From Brenneria rubrifaciens (lineage in GTDB: Bacteria; Pseudomonadota; Gammaproteobacteria; Enterobacterales; Enterobacteriaceae), in contig NZ_CP034035.1 of the NCBI RefSeq assembly GCF_005484945.1, forward strand, positions 682,001 through 746,000: a DNA stretch of 64,000 bases, written 5' to 3'. Position 1 is the stretch's first letter; each line of letters begins with the position of its first letter. Position numbers and translations under genes: made by a program. A model generated the notes under the pieces. That model saw only the letters and a list, made by a program, of their open reading frames with translations. It was not told the DNA's origin and did not search any database. Below, in pieces: positions 10,542-19,850 of the stretch.

Positions 10542-11187
10542 TTTATTCGCACACGAAACACCGCAGCAACTGACGGAAACGCTGGCGCCGGGGGCGGTTA
10601 TCCTGCGTGGATTTGCCTATCCACAGGCAGAGGCGTTGATGTCGGCAATCATAGAGATCGTGGAACGCGCGCCGTTTCGCCATATGACGACGCCGGGCGG
10701 GTATGTGATGTCGGTGGCGATGAGCAACTGCGGGCCGCTGGGCTGGATCACCGATGAGTCCGGCTACCGCTATTCACCGCGTGATCCGCTTAGCGGGAAG
10801 CCGTGGCCCGCGATGCCGGCCGTTTTTTCTGACCTGGCGAAACGTGCGGCCAGCGCCGCCGGTTTCGCGAATTTTGCGCCTGACGCCTGCCTGATCAATC
10901 GTTACGATGTTGGCGCGCGGATGTCGCTGCATCAGGATAAGAACGAGTGCGATTTCAGGCAACCCATCGTCTCTCTCTCACTGGGGCTGGGGGCCACATT
11001 TTTATTCGGCGGGATGAAGCGCGGTGATCAAGTCCAACGCTGTTCACTGTTGCACAGCGATGTGGTTGTGTGGGGCGGTGAGTCACGGCGGCGTTTCCAT
11101 GGGGTATTACCGCTGAAAAGCGGAACCGTGCCAGATTTTGTACCCGGAGAACACCGTTTTAATTTGACGTTCCGTAAAGCGGGATGA
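10531..11187 (+). CDS. alkB: AlkB, Fe(II)/2-oxoglutarate-dependent DNA dealkylase
   Basis: AlkB oxidatively removes 1-methyladenine and 3-methylcytosine lesions. All the family residues are present: iron ligands His134 and Asp136 (MSLHQDKNE) and His190 (RRFHGVLP), and the 2-oxoglutarate-binding Arg209 and Arg215 (HRFNLTFRK). The 218-residue length is standard (216 in E. coli). It is the second gene of ada-alkB and converges on the MFS gene at 11197 with only 9 bp between. Confidence 0.97.
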   Translation: MNLDLFAHETPQQLTETLAPGAVILRGFAYPQAEALMSAIIEIVERAPFRHMTTPGGYVMSVAMSNCGPLGWITDESGYRYSPRDPLSGKPWPAMPAVFSDLAKRAASAAGFANFAPDACLINRYDVGARMSLHQDKNECDFRQPIVSLSLGLGATFLFGGMKRGDQVQRCSLLHSDVVVWGGESRRRFHGVLPLKSGTVPDFVPGEHRFNLTFRKAG

Positions 11188-11196
11188 TCGTCGCTC

Positions 11197-12573
11197 TTAT
11201 CTCCCATGAATAAAATGATGACCATCGTCGTCATTCAGGGCGTTAAATAGCAGGCAGCAGATTGGCAGGCTGAAACCCAGCAATAAGAACAACAGGCTGA
11301 AGCAATTTAATTTGAAAGTGACTTCAAATTGAGAAAGAAATCGTAATGCCGGAAACGTTAGCGCCATACTGACCATAACGGCAATGAGTTGCGTGATGGT
11401 CAACATATTATTGCCGCTGTTATAGGTGGCATTATTCAGATTACTGAAGGCCAGCGTACTTTCCGCCGAATGCAATGTTGAAATCAATATTCCCAAAATG
11501 GCCGCAATCAGCCCGATTTGCATCATTGATTTTTCCTGCACGGCGACACTCAGGGCAAGGATGCATAGTGAGGTAAACCCGGTCGTCAGCATCAGCAGAC
11601 GCCGATAGCCCGTACGCTTGACCATCGGTTCAAATAGCGCTTTTGACAGCAACGCCCCCGCGGAGAACAACAGCAGAATCATACTGGTTTCAACCGGCTG
11701 ACAGGCCAGCGTCGTTTGCAACATTAATGAGAGCAGCACCGGTATAGACGATAATAGAATCCGGGTTAACATGCCGCCAAACATGCCGATGGAGAATGTT
11801 TTTATTTCAAACAGCGAGGCGGGAAATATCGACTCTTTTTTCGTGATGTCCTGTTTAAAATAAAGAAAGGCTAAACCGACGGCGGATAAACAGAGTAACA
11901 GGGCGACGGGTGCTGGAATCATGTTTTTCGGCATGGCGGTCAGGATGAAGGCAGCCAGAAATAACATGAGCACCAGCAGGATCAAGCCGTAAGGATCGGT
12001 ACGGCGTTCAATCGCCGTTTTTTCGTCGGGAATATATTTTCCCGCTAAAAAAAGACACATCAGCGACAGTGGAATATTGGCTATAAAAATAACCCGCCAT
12101 GAAAAAAGATTAACCAGAAGACTGCCTAATACCGGCCCAACCACCGTTCCCAGTAAACCCAGCAGGGTGATCCGATTGAGAAAGATCAATTTCATGGTCT
12201 GCGGCGTCGTTCTCAATATCACGGTTCTGATGATGGGCAGCATCAGTGCTCCGCCGATCCCCTGAATAAAACGGGCGGCGCTTAAGCTGATAACGGTATT
12301 CGCCGTAATGCATAACAGTGAACCCAGCATAAAGACGGCTATCGCCAGTGAATAGGTCTTCCTTTCTCCCAAACGCTCCGCCAGCCAGCCATTAACCGGC
12401 GTAAACGCCACCACGGTAATGACATAGGCAATCACGATGGTTTCCATACGCAGCACCGGTTGATGCAGTGAATCCGCGATAGCCGGAATAGCGATATACA
12501 GCATGGTGGTATCCAGAGATTGCATAAAAAAGGTGACGGAGGCGATCCAGAATAAGGTCCATGACGTATTCAC
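11197..12573 (-). CDS. MFS multidrug-type exporter, DHA2 family (MdtD-like)
   Basis: A membrane transporter of 458 residues with many hydrophobic helices. The N-terminus (FMQSLDTTMLYIAIPAIA) carries the LD-T motif of DHA2 drug:proton antiporters, followed by GWLAERLGERKTY (motif A) and RFIQGIGGALMLP. It starts with GTG three bases after the stop of the NrfD-like gene, so it is probably the third gene of that transcript through translational coupling. The substrate is unknown. The link with the NrfC/NrfD pair may be operon convenience rather than function. Confidence 0.85.
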   Translation of the reverse strand: MNTSWTLFWIASVTFFMQSLDTTMLYIAIPAIADSLHQPVLRMETIVIAYVITVVAFTPVNGWLAERLGERKTYSLAIAVFMLGSLLCITANTVISLSAARFIQGIGGALMLPIIRTVILRTTPQTMKLIFLNRITLLGLLGTVVGPVLGSLLVNLFSWRVIFIANIPLSLMCLFLAGKYIPDEKTAIERRTDPYGLILLVLMLFLAAFILTAMPKNMIPAPVALLLCLSAVGLAFLYFKQDITKKESIFPASLFEIKTFSIGMFGGMLTRILLSSIPVLLSLMLQTTLACQPVETSMILLLFSAGALLSKALFEPMVKRTGYRRLLMLTTGFTSLCILALSVAVQEKSMMQIGLIAAILGILISTLHSAESTLAFSNLNNATYNSGNNMLTITQLIAVMVSMALTFPALRFLSQFEVTFKLNCFSLLFLLLGFSLPICCLLFNALNDDDGHHFIHGR

Positions 12574-12576
12574 CGG

Positions 12577-13539
12577 CTAGGCCACCGTCATTTGTCCGGC
12601 ATACAGCACGAACAGGCGTAACAGAAATACGCCCGCCAGACTCAACGCCGCCATCACAGTGAGATTGGCCTTGCCGGGACACTCATTTTTATTGCGCATA
12701 ACACGGGCAATCAGCGGGACCACAATGCCCGCGCCGATGATACCGATCCAAAAGACGCCCCCCCAGAACCCGCTGAGCGCCGCATGCGCGGCAACGGTTT
12801 TCTGTCCGCCCCCCAGTAACAAACCGGTAAATAAGGCAAACAGCAGAAACAGTTCCGCATAGATAACCGGGTTTTCTATTCGATGAATGAAGCGCAGGGT
12901 CGCCGTGTCGGCAGAAGACTGGCTGCTCAGGGCGGCGGTAAGCATCATCACGGCAATGCCCGACGTTGTCCCGGAGACCAAAAACAGTACCGGGAGAACC
13001 GGGTTGTTCAGCAGCGGGAAGGATTTCAGCGCCGAGAGCAGAAAACCGGTATAGCAACCCAGCAGGATCGCAAGCACCAGCAGCACGTTTTCAATCAAAC
13101 CGGATTTTCCGGCAATGACGGCCGTTATTTTTCGCGCCAGTGACGTCAACGCCGTGCGGTGCAGTTTGGTTTCGATCAGATGGAGTAAACCTGTCCGGTA
13201 AAGATTGACGATCCATAGCAGGATGACCACAAAATAAACCTGAAAGAGCATCACCCCAAGGGACATGATGGACATCGGGTTGTAAAACACCATCAGATAC
13301 CAGAACGTCATCGGCCGTGTCAGGTGAAAAATCAGAATGACCAGACCGATAATGACCGCCAGCGGCGCAATGATGGCGGTGGATTTAATCATGATGTTGC
13401 CGCCGTTGTACTCGGCGGGGACGTAATGCTTTATCAGCATCGACAGCGATACCATGCCTGCTGAAATGCCCACCAGTAAGAGATAAACGGCGATGGGCCA
13501 ATCCCAGACGAGGGTGTCGAATTCAAAGGCGCTATGCAT
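12577..13539 (-). CDS. NrfD/PsrC-like membrane quinol oxidoreductase subunit
   Basis: A polytopic inner-membrane protein of 320 residues (about nine helices, e.g. WPIAVYLLLVGISAGMVSLS, AVIIGLVILIFHLTRPM, VFWIGIIGAGIVVPLIARVM). NrfD-family proteins exchange electrons between the quinone pool and a periplasmic iron-sulfur subunit. Its start overlaps the end of the NrfC-like gene by 8 bp (ATGCATAG junction), and a GGAG lies upstream. No nrfA, nrfB or molybdopterin catalytic subunit is encoded nearby, so the electron acceptor is unknown. It may act with a partner encoded elsewhere. Confidence 0.85.
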   Translation of the reverse strand: MHSAFEFDTLVWDWPIAVYLLLVGISAGMVSLSMLIKHYVPAEYNGGNIMIKSTAIIAPLAVIIGLVILIFHLTRPMTFWYLMVFYNPMSIMSLGVMLFQVYFVVILLWIVNLYRTGLLHLIETKLHRTALTSLARKITAVIAGKSGLIENVLLVLAILLGCYTGFLLSALKSFPLLNNPVLPVLFLVSGTTSGIAVMMLTAALSSQSSADTATLRFIHRIENPVIYAELFLLFALFTGLLLGGGQKTVAAHAALSGFWGGVFWIGIIGAGIVVPLIARVMRNKNECPGKANLTVMAALSLAGVFLLRLFVLYAGQMTVA

Positions 13540-14230
13540 TATCGATTTCTCCCCGTCTACCCGGAATACGATAAAGTTGCGGTTCGGTGCCGAGGTAGAC
13601 TTTTGACCGGTAGGTTGAATTGCTTTTGATCATTTTTGAAATATCGCTGTCGGGATCGTTCAGATCGCCAAACACCAGCGCTTTGGTCGGGCATATTTCC
13701 ACACAGGCAGGCTGTTTTCCGGCGGCCAGATTGGTTTCCCGGCAAAAGTTGCATTTGTCCGCCGTCTTGCTGACCGGGTTGATAAAGCGAACATGATAAG
13801 GGCAGGCGGCAATACAGTAACGGCAGCCGACACAACATTTGTCGTTGACATCGACGATGCCGGTTAATGCGTCCTTGAACGATGCTCCGGTCGGACAGAC
13901 CGTGACACACGGCGGATTTTCGCAGTGCTGACAGGATTTACGAAAATACTGCTTGAATGCGCGTGATTTTCCCGTCGCGGGGATCTCGACGGTTTTCAGT
14001 ATTTCCAGACGGGTAACGCCATCGGGCACGCTATTGGCTGTTTTACAGGCACCGATGCAGGCATTACAGCCGATGCAGCGTTGTTCGTTGTGTAATAGTC
14101 CATATTTAACCGCGCTTGACCCGGCGGTTTTCGCGGGTTCTTCCTGTGCCCGCGTCAGGCTGGCGTTCCCGGTGACGACAATCGCACTTCCCATGTAAGC
14201 AATAAAACGACGGCGAGAAAATCCATCCAT
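13532..14230 (-). CDS. NrfC-like periplasmic four-cluster ferredoxin subunit
   Basis: A 232-residue protein with a Tat signal (FSRRRFIAYMG, then hydrophobic AIVVTGNASLTRA). Sixteen cysteines form four [4Fe-4S] motifs: CIGCNACIGAC, CQHCENPPCVTVCP, CCVGCRYCIAACP, and CNFC with CVEICP. The central part (FRKSCQHC, CPTGASF, GIVDVN, TADKCNFCR) closely follows E. coli NrfC. I chose 14230 because AAGGTG precedes it and the Tat signal then begins properly. It is the first gene of nrfC-nrfD-MFS. It should relay electrons between NrfD and a periplasmic enzyme that is not encoded here. Confidence 0.9.
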   Translation of the reverse strand: MDGFSRRRFIAYMGSAIVVTGNASLTRAQEEPAKTAGSSAVKYGLLHNEQRCIGCNACIGACKTANSVPDGVTRLEILKTVEIPATGKSRAFKQYFRKSCQHCENPPCVTVCPTGASFKDALTGIVDVNDKCCVGCRYCIAACPYHVRFINPVSKTADKCNFCRETNLAAGKQPACVEICPTKALVFGDLNDPDSDISKMIKSNSTYRSKVYLGTEPQLYRIPGRRGEIDNA

Positions 14231-14742
14231 AACATCACCTTCACATTGAAAGGGTAGCCGTACTGAAACGGCACCTGGCATAAGAAATCATTTATTCCCG
14301 TCAGCTTTCAAATCGCAGGTGTCTTGTACCTTGAAATTTGAACGGGAATATTGACTGAAAATATTGCATTTCAGACAACATATTGACTTAAAGGCAGTAT
14401 TCTTATTGAAGTTTTATTTGACCATAGGGACTGGAATGCCGTTGTGCTCTTAGTCACATTTATTTCTTTGACTCTCTCTGTAAAACACCTGTCGATTTAA
14501 TATACCTGCCCGTTGTCTGTCTGAGGGGCGAGGAATTTTTCATTTTTATTGCGCATCAATTATTTTATGCATAACCGATATTTTATTTTGCATAATAGCA
14601 TTGGTAATGAGCTTTATATTTATTTGGTCTTATTATGTATTTTTGTATTAATTAATTTATATCGCATGTCCACCGGAGACCATCCGCTGGGCATGTGATG
14701 AATTGTGGTTTATATAAAAATACCCTGCAAAAACAACCAAAT
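14231..14742. other. AT-rich intergenic region with an imperfect inverted repeat
   Basis: About 510 bp without a gene, between the nrfC-like start and the NCS1 permease stop. It is rich in A/T with two TTTTGCATAA-like elements near 14566-14606. An inverted repeat with 12-base arms (10 matching; 14665-14676 and 14684-14695) may be a weak terminator for the permease, but no T run follows. I saw no clear FNR site. Confidence 0.4.
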
Positions 14743-16032
14743 TCAGGCGAACTGGCGTACAGGTTTATAGACGACGTTAACCAGCCAATAGATCAGGCTG
14801 GCAGCGAGCAACGAATTGATGGACGGTACGCCCCAGTCGATCGTAAAACCGACGAGAGCGCCGGCAATGCTTACTGTTATCGCGGCCCAGCCGATAAATG
14901 GCGTATCTTCCACTTCCGGCAGCTTACCTTCGCGTCGGCTATCATCGAGCAGTTTTCTGTGGGTGCGCAAAATATAGTAATCGACCAACATAATGCCGAT
15001 GATGGGGGGAAACAGCACGCCAAGCAGGGTCAGAAAATCGATAAATCTGTCCAGAATGCCAATCACGGAAAGAAAGGTGCCAATAAAGCCATTCACCAGC
15101 GTGATTGACCGATAACGGAGCTTTCTGCCGGACACCCCTTCGATGGCGTTGGCGATACCCAGCGACGAAGAGTATAGGTTGATGTCATTGATCCTCAATG
15201 TGGAGAAAATCACCGCGATGAGGCCGATACCGCCTGACATCTGAGACATGATGGTCACCACGTCAGCCGTATTCAGCGCCCGCGCAATCAATATGGCCAG
15301 AACGTTTACGATAAACTCACCGGCGAGGATCGACATGATGATAATCCAGAAAACATGATGGCCTTTTCTGGAGTAGCGGGTCATATCTGGCGTGATCAGG
15401 CTTGCCACAATGCAACCGCCCACGACCATGGTGACCCCGGCGCTGATTGAGAGTGCTTTTTCTGTCGGCGATGAACGGAGGAGTTCGGCGATATTATGCC
15501 CGGTCAGGGTCATGAACGAGAGAAAGCCGACGATCAGGATAAACATTGGCACCGCTATTTTTGCGGTAAATTTCAGGGCGTTGAAGCCGAAGGCGACAAG
15601 GATTGTCAGCACGGTGCCTGAGAGGGCGGCTGACCAGCCAAAACCCAGCTTTTCGCCCAGTGCGAAGTTAAGCGCTTTGGCGAAAACCGCGTTTTGTACC
15701 CCGAACCAGCCTAGCAGACTGACGGCGATCACAACACCGAGCAACACCGAGCCTAAGCGTCCAAATCCGCACCACCTTGCCAGCAGGCTACCCGACAGTC
15801 CCTCTTTCATCCCAGCATATCCCAGACCCAATGTCACCACGCCAAACATCGCGCTGCCGATGAATATGGATAAAAACGCATCGGTTAATGTCATCGCGTT
15901 GCCCAGAACGGCGCCCAGCATGAATTGATCCAGCGCGGTCAGCATGCCGATTTGGACTAACGCCACATTGAAAAAGGGCTGGCGCATATTCATAGGAACG
16001 CGGTTCACCGGATAGTCCTCTACTCTTTCCAT
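14743..16032 (-). CDS. NCS1-family purine/cytosine-type permease (CodB-like)
   Basis: A polytopic inner-membrane symporter of 429 residues. The region NMRQPFFNVALVQIGMLTALDQFMLGAVLG and the following glycine-rich helices resemble cytosine permease CodB. I take the start at 16032 (MERVEDYPVNRVP) because GGAG lies nine bases upstream; a start at 16041 would leave no room for a ribosome site. It directly follows the LuxR-type regulator gene and probably shares its transcript. No cytosine deaminase or hydantoinase lies nearby, so the substrate (nucleobase, hydantoin or thiamine-like) is open. Confidence 0.82.
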   Translation of the reverse strand: MERVEDYPVNRVPMNMRQPFFNVALVQIGMLTALDQFMLGAVLGNAMTLTDAFLSIFIGSAMFGVVTLGLGYAGMKEGLSGSLLARWCGFGRLGSVLLGVVIAVSLLGWFGVQNAVFAKALNFALGEKLGFGWSAALSGTVLTILVAFGFNALKFTAKIAVPMFILIVGFLSFMTLTGHNIAELLRSSPTEKALSISAGVTMVVGGCIVASLITPDMTRYSRKGHHVFWIIIMSILAGEFIVNVLAILIARALNTADVVTIMSQMSGGIGLIAVIFSTLRINDINLYSSSLGIANAIEGVSGRKLRYRSITLVNGFIGTFLSVIGILDRFIDFLTLLGVLFPPIIGIMLVDYYILRTHRKLLDDSRREGKLPEVEDTPFIGWAAITVSIAGALVGFTIDWGVPSINSLLAASLIYWLVNVVYKPVRQFA

Positions 16033-16044
16033 TGAGATCATCTC

Positions 16045-16731
16045 CTATATAAACTGGATGCCTTTTCCGATAAGCGATTCGGGGATATAACCGTCTATTT
16101 CCCGCTGCCGACAGAATTCTTCAAACTGAGACAGGGAATGGACTTCGGCTTTTTGAAACATGTTGTAAACTCTGTTCTCAATTGTTTTAGGTGATAAGTT
16201 CATTTTTCTTGCGATCTCTTTATTAGAAAAACGCTGTAATATGAGAAAGACAATATCGAGTTCCGACTGAGTGAAAATATCCGTGGTTATTTGCGTCTGT
16301 AATACAGTTGGCTTTTTTTGATCGATATACAACAGTGGGGAAAGGGTATCCAGCAGTCTGGCATTCCACATCGTCCCGATACAGGTTTTGTTTTCGTCAA
16401 AGATCGGCGTCTTTTCGCTGACAAAGGGCGTCAGCGTTTTCTTGCCATACCAGTAATGCGTTTCAATGACAATAACGCGTTTTTCGCTGTTTTCCGTCAG
16501 TCTGTCATGCTCTTTCAGATCGTCGGAAAGCTCGTTCCAACTGGCTGGAAACTCAGCATCAAACCGACCTTCAATATCGAATCGCGCGGGCGTGTTGGTA
16601 TAAAGGTACGCCGTTTTGTTCATATAAATATGTCGTGACGCTAAATCTTTAATGCCCCATGGTTCATTTAAGTATTCCATCATAGTGATCAGGCTACGGA
16701 TATAATTAGCCGCGTTTCTTGATGATGGCAT
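16045..16731 (-). CDS. LuxR-type transcriptional regulator with N-terminal sensor region
   Basis: A 228-residue cytoplasmic regulator. The C-terminus holds a LuxR/GerE helix-turn-helix (TQSELDIVFLILQRFSNKEIARKMNLSPKTIENRVYNMF in two stretches, about residues 160-200). The first 130 residues look PAS-like (GIKDLASRHIYMNKTA, then TPIFDENKTCIGTMWNARLL), a layout seen in enterobacterial PAS-HTH regulators. The start at 16731 follows AAGGAGG. It sits immediately upstream of the NCS1 permease gene and probably controls it. The ligand is unknown. Confidence 0.78.
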   Translation of the reverse strand: MPSSRNAANYIRSLITMMEYLNEPWGIKDLASRHIYMNKTAYLYTNTPARFDIEGRFDAEFPASWNELSDDLKEHDRLTENSEKRVIVIETHYWYGKKTLTPFVSEKTPIFDENKTCIGTMWNARLLDTLSPLLYIDQKKPTVLQTQITTDIFTQSELDIVFLILQRFSNKEIARKMNLSPKTIENRVYNMFQKAEVHSLSQFEEFCRQREIDGYIPESLIGKGIQFI

Positions 16732-17038
16732 TCCTCCTCCTTGATGGTTAACAAAAAAAGTGTGGTTCATTCGTGCCAGCCATATTTTAGCGTCTCTTTT
16801 TAATATGTGGTGTCTGTCGGCAATTTTTCGGAAAAGATATCAATTTAAGTGCTCTGATTAGATTACGTGGCAATATTTAGGCTTATTTAATGATATCTTA
16901 CTTATTATTAGCTTGTTAATATCTCTTTAATGCAAATATTCATTTTTGAATATAAACTTTCCCCTCAGGCAAGAGGTAAATTTACCTTTTTTTACAGAAA
17001 AATATTGTGTTATGATTAGAAAAAGGTTTTTATATACA

Positions 17039-17053
17039 TTCCACAATGTGGAA
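17039..17053. promoter_or_regulatory. Perfect palindrome, possible operator
   Basis: TTCCACA-A-TGTGGAA, a perfect 15-bp inverted repeat in the otherwise AT-rich 780-bp gap between the LuxR-type and LysR genes. The arms resemble IclR-type operators. No gene starts close enough to name a target. Confidence 0.35.
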
Positions 17054-17175
17054 CTCAAAAATAAGTGAATATCGCCATCATCAGGGAAAATGTGGCGAAG
17101 ACCCTCTAAACAAGCGGTCTCTTGTTGTCACAGGAAGTAAATATAATTCTAATGCATTGTTTATTAACGCTATCT

Positions 17176-17376
17176 TCAATTTTTGACTATGGACGCTATT
17201 TTGCCGGTTTCTCTTTCTTGTTCACCCGTAAAAGCGATGGCGGTTTGTGGGAACGCCTTCCTTTTATAGCCTGCAAGCTTTAGCGCTTGAGTGGAGTAAC
17301 GCGATACTTTATATGACGCTTTACTCCCTTTCTTTGCAAACGAGACAGCGGCTGGTCGTCTGTTTTTGACATCCAC
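17176..17376 (-). CDS. Hypothetical small protein, doubtful
   Basis: A 66-codon basic frame (KKGSKASYKVSRYS, KLAGYKRKAFPQTA, GEQERETGKIASIVKN). I recognise no family. It could be a small gene, a piece of a dispersed intergenic repeat, or chance. The rest of the gap (16732-17510) shows no other coding signal. Confidence 0.2.
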   Translation of the reverse strand: MDVKNRRPAAVSFAKKGSKASYKVSRYSTQALKLAGYKRKAFPQTAIAFTGEQERETGKIASIVKN

Positions 17377-17510
17377 GCATAAGCCGGACGGCTAACGCTT
17401 TGCAGCCTTTTAACCCCCCATGAATATAAACGCTATTTGATAGCTTTCACATTTCATGTGGCGCAATGCCGCTATAGTGTGGGAAAGACATAAGATTCTT
17501 TATAAGCATA

Positions 17511-18428
17511 ATGAGCATGATGATGAAAATACGGCTTCTATACGAATTTATTCTGTTATCGGAATTGCTTAATTTCAGCAGGGCGGCACAGAAAATGAAT
17601 ATCACTCAGCCTGTGTTAAGCCGCCATATGAAATATCTTGAAGAACTGTTCGGCGTGGAATTGTTCAGACGTGATACGCACAGCGTGGAACTGACGTCTA
17701 CCGGAAAATTGCTCTCTGTAGAAGCGCGTAAAATAATCTATCAGTATGAAAGTTCCTTATCCGTGGTTAACGCTTTTACCGGCAAAAGCCGGCGCCGGTT
17801 GGCCATTACTTTTCTGGGCGAGGCTATTCAGCATGTCCTGATTAAGTTTTTAACCCAATTTCGGCAGGATAATACCGATATCATTGTGGAATGCCGTGAC
17901 AGTGAACTGGGTGAAGCACTGCTTTTTCTGGAAGAGCACCAATGCGATTTGGGTTTTTTGATTCGCCCTAATTTTCTGGAGAATAAACAATTTTGTTCCC
18001 TGCCGTTTCAAACCGATCCGCTGTGCGTCGCGGTGAACAAGCATCACCCATTGGCCGGACGAGGCCGCGTGTCGCTAAAGGAAGTCAGCGAGTGGCCGAT
18101 TATCCGCGTCGATCCCCGTGAATTTTTATTATCCGAAGAATACAGTACCCGATTCTTCGATTGTTACAACATTCCGTTTACCCTGGTCAAGGAGTACCCC
18201 AATCTTAAGACCTGCTGTTTTAATCTTGAGTTCAGGGACCGGGTAGCATTACTTATGCCGAAGCATCGGGAATATTTACTGGGTAACAACAGTGTATTAC
18301 TGGAAGTGATTGAAGATGATTACTGGTTTAATCTGGAACTGGTGTGGGATAATAAAAATACCAATCCCTGTATTACCTTATTTCTGAATGCCTTTAAAGT
18401 GTTTTTAAAGAGTACCCCCCTGAACTAA
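17511..18428 (+). CDS. LysR-family transcriptional regulator
   Basis: A 305-residue regulator with an N-terminal winged helix-turn-helix (LLNFSRAAQKMNITQPVLSR, about residues 17-37) and a LysR substrate-binding domain (LAITFLGEAIQHVLIKFL onward). It precedes the catabolic cluster in the same direction with a 235-bp gap, so it is the likely local regulator. The inducer would be a pathway intermediate. Several in-frame ATG codons at the start (MSMMMKIR) leave the exact start uncertain by a few residues because no strong ribosome site is visible. Confidence 0.88.
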   Translation: MSMMMKIRLLYEFILLSELLNFSRAAQKMNITQPVLSRHMKYLEELFGVELFRRDTHSVELTSTGKLLSVEARKIIYQYESSLSVVNAFTGKSRRRLAITFLGEAIQHVLIKFLTQFRQDNTDIIVECRDSELGEALLFLEEHQCDLGFLIRPNFLENKQFCSLPFQTDPLCVAVNKHHPLAGRGRVSLKEVSEWPIIRVDPREFLLSEEYSTRFFDCYNIPFTLVKEYPNLKTCCFNLEFRDRVALLMPKHREYLLGNNSVLLEVIEDDYWFNLELVWDNKNTNPCITLFLNAFKVFLKSTPLN

Positions 18429-18663
18429 CTCGTCATTATTTTATCTGCCAGACTGTCGAACACAGTTATTATTGATTTATAACCCATAAACGCTGTTTCA
18501 GCAGGGTTATGTTGAAAATGCATAATAGAAAAAATAAAAAGAATTTCTCCCGGTTTTGCCGGGGTGATAGGTTTCTTTTGTCGGAAAAAAAGAAGAAATG
18601 CGAATCCTATTTAAGAAAATATCTTTTTCCATAAATTACAGAAAAGAAATAAAGGAGTCACTC

Positions 18664-19659
18664 ATGGTGATTAAAGCCAATTATGAGTCCGATCACGATA
18701 AGCGTAAAGAAGTGCCGCATAAGGAATTGGGAACCATCCCCCCTATGCCGTTTGAAGAATATTCAGAAAAGCTCAAACACTGTTTCACCATGAAGCGGAA
18801 GAACGGCATTCTCGAAGCCCGGCTTCATACCAACGGCGAGAGTCTGCAATGGGGCGCGCCGGCGCATCAGGCGCTTCACTACTTCTTCGACTGGGCCGGC
18901 AGGGACCCGGACAATGAAATTATTATTCTGGGCGGTACGGGCAAGGATTTCATGCGGGGGATTGGCCGGCTTGATGATAAGGGCGATTGGCAGCCTGCCG
19001 CCGAGTTTACGTCTGCGCCGGAACAAGCATGGAAAATGTATGAATATCAGTATTACGACGGCACGAACGATATAGAGGGCCAGGTCTTCGATATTGAGGT
19101 GCCGACCATCGGCGTATGGAACGGCGCCGCTTTTCACACCGACCTCGTCCTGTTCAGCGATATCACCCTGTGTACCGAAGATGCGTGGACAACGGAGATG
19201 CATTTCCGGGTCAATATGGTTCCCGGTGATGGTATCCAGATCGCGTGGCGGGAACTGATGGGCCGCAAGCGCTACGCCTACGCGGAATTGACTGGTGAGA
19301 TCATCACCGCCCGTAAGGCGCTTGCCCTCGGCATGGTCAACGAAATTTGCCCCGATACGGAATCCTGTTACGACCGGGCGTGGGAGATCGCCGAACTTAT
19401 CATGCGCACCGGCACGCGCGTCACCCGCCGCATCACCACTCAGCAACTGCGCAAAGCCTGGAAGGAAGATATCGCCAACGAACTCCGCAACGCCTTCGCC
19501 GCCGAAATGTTCGTGACCGCCACCGAGCACTCTCCCCACGAGGCCAACTACTGGAACCGGGCATGTGAAGAGGCTGAGCTGGTCAAGGCGGCGGAGAAAA
19601 AAGGCAAAGTGATACGCCCGCGGATCGGCGGCGGCCAGGAAGAGGACGAAATAAAGTAA
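18664..19659 (+). CDS. Crotonase-superfamily C-C hydrolase, 6-oxocamphor hydrolase-like
   Basis: A 331-residue crotonase-fold protein. The start at 18664 has AAAGGAG six bases upstream. The layout follows 6-oxocamphor hydrolase, which splits cyclic beta-diketones (retro-Claisen): HTNGESLQWGAPAHQAL (substrate tryptophan), IEVPTIGVWNGAAF, SDITL, then MHF and MVPGDG, which carry the counterparts of the catalytic His and Asp as I recall them. It is longer than the Rhodococcus enzyme (about 257) through an N-terminal extension and a charged C-terminal tail. Ordinary enoyl-CoA hydratase is less likely because the motifs align better with the hydrolase. It heads the catabolic operon. Confidence 0.72.
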   Translation: MVIKANYESDHDKRKEVPHKELGTIPPMPFEEYSEKLKHCFTMKRKNGILEARLHTNGESLQWGAPAHQALHYFFDWAGRDPDNEIIILGGTGKDFMRGIGRLDDKGDWQPAAEFTSAPEQAWKMYEYQYYDGTNDIEGQVFDIEVPTIGVWNGAAFHTDLVLFSDITLCTEDAWTTEMHFRVNMVPGDGIQIAWRELMGRKRYAYAELTGEIITARKALALGMVNEICPDTESCYDRAWEIAELIMRTGTRVTRRITTQQLRKAWKEDIANELRNAFAAEMFVTATEHSPHEANYWNRACEEAELVKAAEKKGKVIRPRIGGGQEEDEIK

Positions 19660-19850
19660 CCGGCCTGCCGATCTCAACTGATTCAGTGTAAGCGGTTTTG
19701 GTTAGCGGTGACGGTTCGAACGGTCACCGAACCTGATGATAAAACGGTTCATCGCCAGCGGCCGCGCGCTGCTCGGCATGGTGAGTGATATCGGGTAATA
19801 CATTGATTCAAATAAAAATCAAAAAAATAAACTGTGAGTGGGGTAAGTCC

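Noticed and set aside
18763..19677. 304-codon minus-strand frame over the crotonase gene
   Set aside because: Antisense shadow; the plus strand has a ribosome site and family motifs.
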